Assembly (NCBI GenBank): GCA_023271485.1
Contig: JALPXT010000080.1
Span: forward strand, 1 to 5,812
Source: Dehalococcoidia bacterium
Lineage (GTDB): Bacteria; Chloroflexota; Dehalococcoidia; SZUA-161; SpSt-899
Length of the DNA stretch: 5,812 nt
Reading direction: 5' to 3'
The notes below the pieces were generated by a model, which saw nothing but the letters and a program-made list of their open reading frames with translations, searched no databases and had not been told where the DNA came from. Shown one piece after another: positions 5,061-5,812 of the stretch. A program made the position numbers and the translations under genes. Each line of letters opens with the position of its first letter. The first letter of the stretch is position 1.

Positions 5061-5729
5061 CTATCCCTCCCCTGTCTCTTTATAGAGATAGTCCGGCACT
5101 TGCAACACCCCTGATTTCAGCCTGGCAAGAAAGAAGCGAGGCTCACCCCGCCCCGATTTGTCCGGAGCATAGTCCATATCAAACAGCATTAACCCCAGGT
5201 CATCCGAGAGATCAATGGGTTTGTCCTTCTCACCAGGTGGTCCAAAAGCAGCGGCAAACTCCCGACATCCCAGGTAGGGTGCATAATGGCATTGTCCCTT
5301 TGCCACCCGCCGCCGGAACTGATCGCGGTATTTCGCTGGCTCCTCATTCTGGCCATGGGGAGCGAGCACAACATCAGCCCGAATGATATAGGCTACATCC
5401 CTCAGTGCTAGGGTATGCCGCTGCTGGCGCTGCCGCTTATCATCAGCAAGATATCCCCCGCCCTCCTTTTCCCACCGCCGAGCCGATATTACCGATGCCA
5501 AGCCAGCAACCTCATTGCGCAGGATCGAGTGGTGGCGAATAGGTTTCAGCACCACAATTTCGCGTACCTGCCAGTGGAATTCTGGCTTCCAGAAGATCGC
5601 TTCCAGCGTGCCACGCGCCGCCGAGGGCGTCATCACCGGGTAGCTTACCCGCTCCACCTTCATTTCCGGCCGTGTAAAGCAGCCAAACTCTCCCCAGACT
5701 TTCACCTCCAATGGTGGGCCTGTATTCAT
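5061..5729 (-). CDS. cas5: Cas5c (Cas5d), pre-crRNA endonuclease and Cascade subunit
   Basis: This encodes 222 residues, close to other Cas5c proteins. In type I-C, which lacks Cas6, Cas5c cuts the repeat RNA at the base of its hairpin and stays bound to the 11-nt 5' handle in Cascade. Signatures are VWGEFGCFTRPEMKVERVSY (residues 11-30), TPSAARGTLEAIFWKP (34-49), QQRHTLALRDVAY (102-114), FRRRVAKGQ (138-146) and PYLGCREFAAAF (151-162). The start at 5729 is chosen because AAGGAGGT ends 3 nt before it and the protein begins as homologues do; an in-frame ATG at 5795 would add 22 unrelated residues. The stop is 2 bp before cas8c. By comparison with the studied Bacillus halodurans enzyme, position 46 is Phe rather than Tyr and Tyr134 stands where a catalytic His is expected. 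Confidence 0.95.
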   Translation of the reverse strand: MNTGPPLEVKVWGEFGCFTRPEMKVERVSYPVMTPSAARGTLEAIFWKPEFHWQVREIVVLKPIRHHSILRNEVAGLASVISARRWEKEGGGYLADDKRQRQQRHTLALRDVAYIIRADVVLAPHGQNEEPAKYRDQFRRRVAKGQCHYAPYLGCREFAAAFGPPGEKDKPIDLSDDLGLMLFDMDYAPDKSGRGEPRFFLARLKSGVLQVPDYLYKETGEG

Positions 5730-5812
5730 ATGACCTCCTTTCTTTTTGATTGCCGGGACGAACCTGCGCATTTGCCCCGGTAGGGAGAAACGCATGGGTT
5801 AGCCCCTACTGT
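5730..5812 (-). other. Region upstream of cas5c at the window edge
   Basis: These 83 bp hold no recognisable gene. In canonical I-C order cas3 lies immediately upstream. One minus-strand frame is open from the window edge (base 5812) for 28 codons and ends in a TGA overlapping the cas5c ATG by two bases (5728-5726). A second frame has a TAG at 5808-5806. Either could be the end of cas3, but neither short peptide has recognisable Cas3 sequence, so I do not annotate it. No promoter is evident. Confidence 0.4.
5733..5740 (-). promoter_or_regulatory. Strong ribosome binding site deciding the cas5c start
   Basis: The minus strand reads AAGGAGGT, a full match to the anti-Shine-Dalgarno core, 3 nt before the ATG at 5729. 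It decides the start against the upstream in-frame ATG at 5795, which has no purine-rich site at a suitable distance. Confidence 0.85.

Noticed and set aside
4940..5386. Plus-strand open frame of 148 codons antisense to cas8c and cas5c
   Set aside because: It spans the junction of two clear genes on the opposite strand and its peptide is low-complexity and proline-rich, as expected for a shadow frame.
5753..5780. Inverted repeat CCGGG/CCCGG upstream of cas5c
   Set aside because: A 5-bp stem with an 18-base loop in GC-rich DNA is expected by chance, and there is no T-tract.
5730..5795. N-terminal extension of cas5c to the ATG at 5795
   Set aside because: The AAGGAGGT just before 5729 and the usual Cas5c N-terminus support the downstream start; the extra 22 residues look like untranslated leader.

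Overview
The window holds most of a type I-C (Dvulg subtype) CRISPR-Cas locus, all on the minus strand. It belongs to a bacterium with moderately GC-rich DNA. The gene set is the canonical I-C one, with Csd1-type Cas8c, Csd2-type Cas7c and a Cas5c. The phylum cannot be settled from the sequence alone, because I-C loci move between phyla.

Layout in the direction of transcription (right to left). The right edge (5730-5812) is the region just upstream of cas5c, where cas3 normally sits; cas3 itself is not visible. Then follow cas5c (5061-5729), cas8c (3232-5058) with a well-supported internal start for a separate small subunit Cas11c (3232-3690), cas7c (2340-3242), cas4 (1704-2333), a 102-bp gap, cas1 (570-1601) and cas2 (269-559). 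A leader of about 170 bp (99-268) comes next. The array begins at 98 and runs off the left edge: one full 37-nt repeat (62-98), one 34-nt spacer (28-61) and 27 nt of the next repeat (1-27).

How the parts work together. Array transcripts start in the leader and are cut by Cas5c at the base of the repeat hairpin. Cas5c, Cas8c, Cas7c and Cas11c form the I-C Cascade, which finds targets and would recruit a Cas3 encoded outside the window. Cas4, Cas1 and Cas2 select, trim and integrate new spacers at the leader-repeat junction (98/99). The genes are tightly packed: cas8c and cas7c overlap by 11 bp, cas5c and cas8c are 2 bp apart, and cas7c and cas4 are 6 bp apart. This fits one polycistronic mRNA.

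The system is a known type. The details worth a second look are the internal Cas11c start with an excellent ribosome binding site, a long 37-nt repeat that folds into a 9-bp stem capped by a UUCG tetraloop, a 10-bp inverted repeat three bases from the first repeat, four copies of GCGAAC in the leader, substitutions at Cas5c positions that are catalytic in a studied homologue, and a 12-nt copy of repeat sequence over the cas1 ribosome binding site. I found no genes unrelated to the CRISPR locus, no RNA genes other than the array, and no mobile elements.
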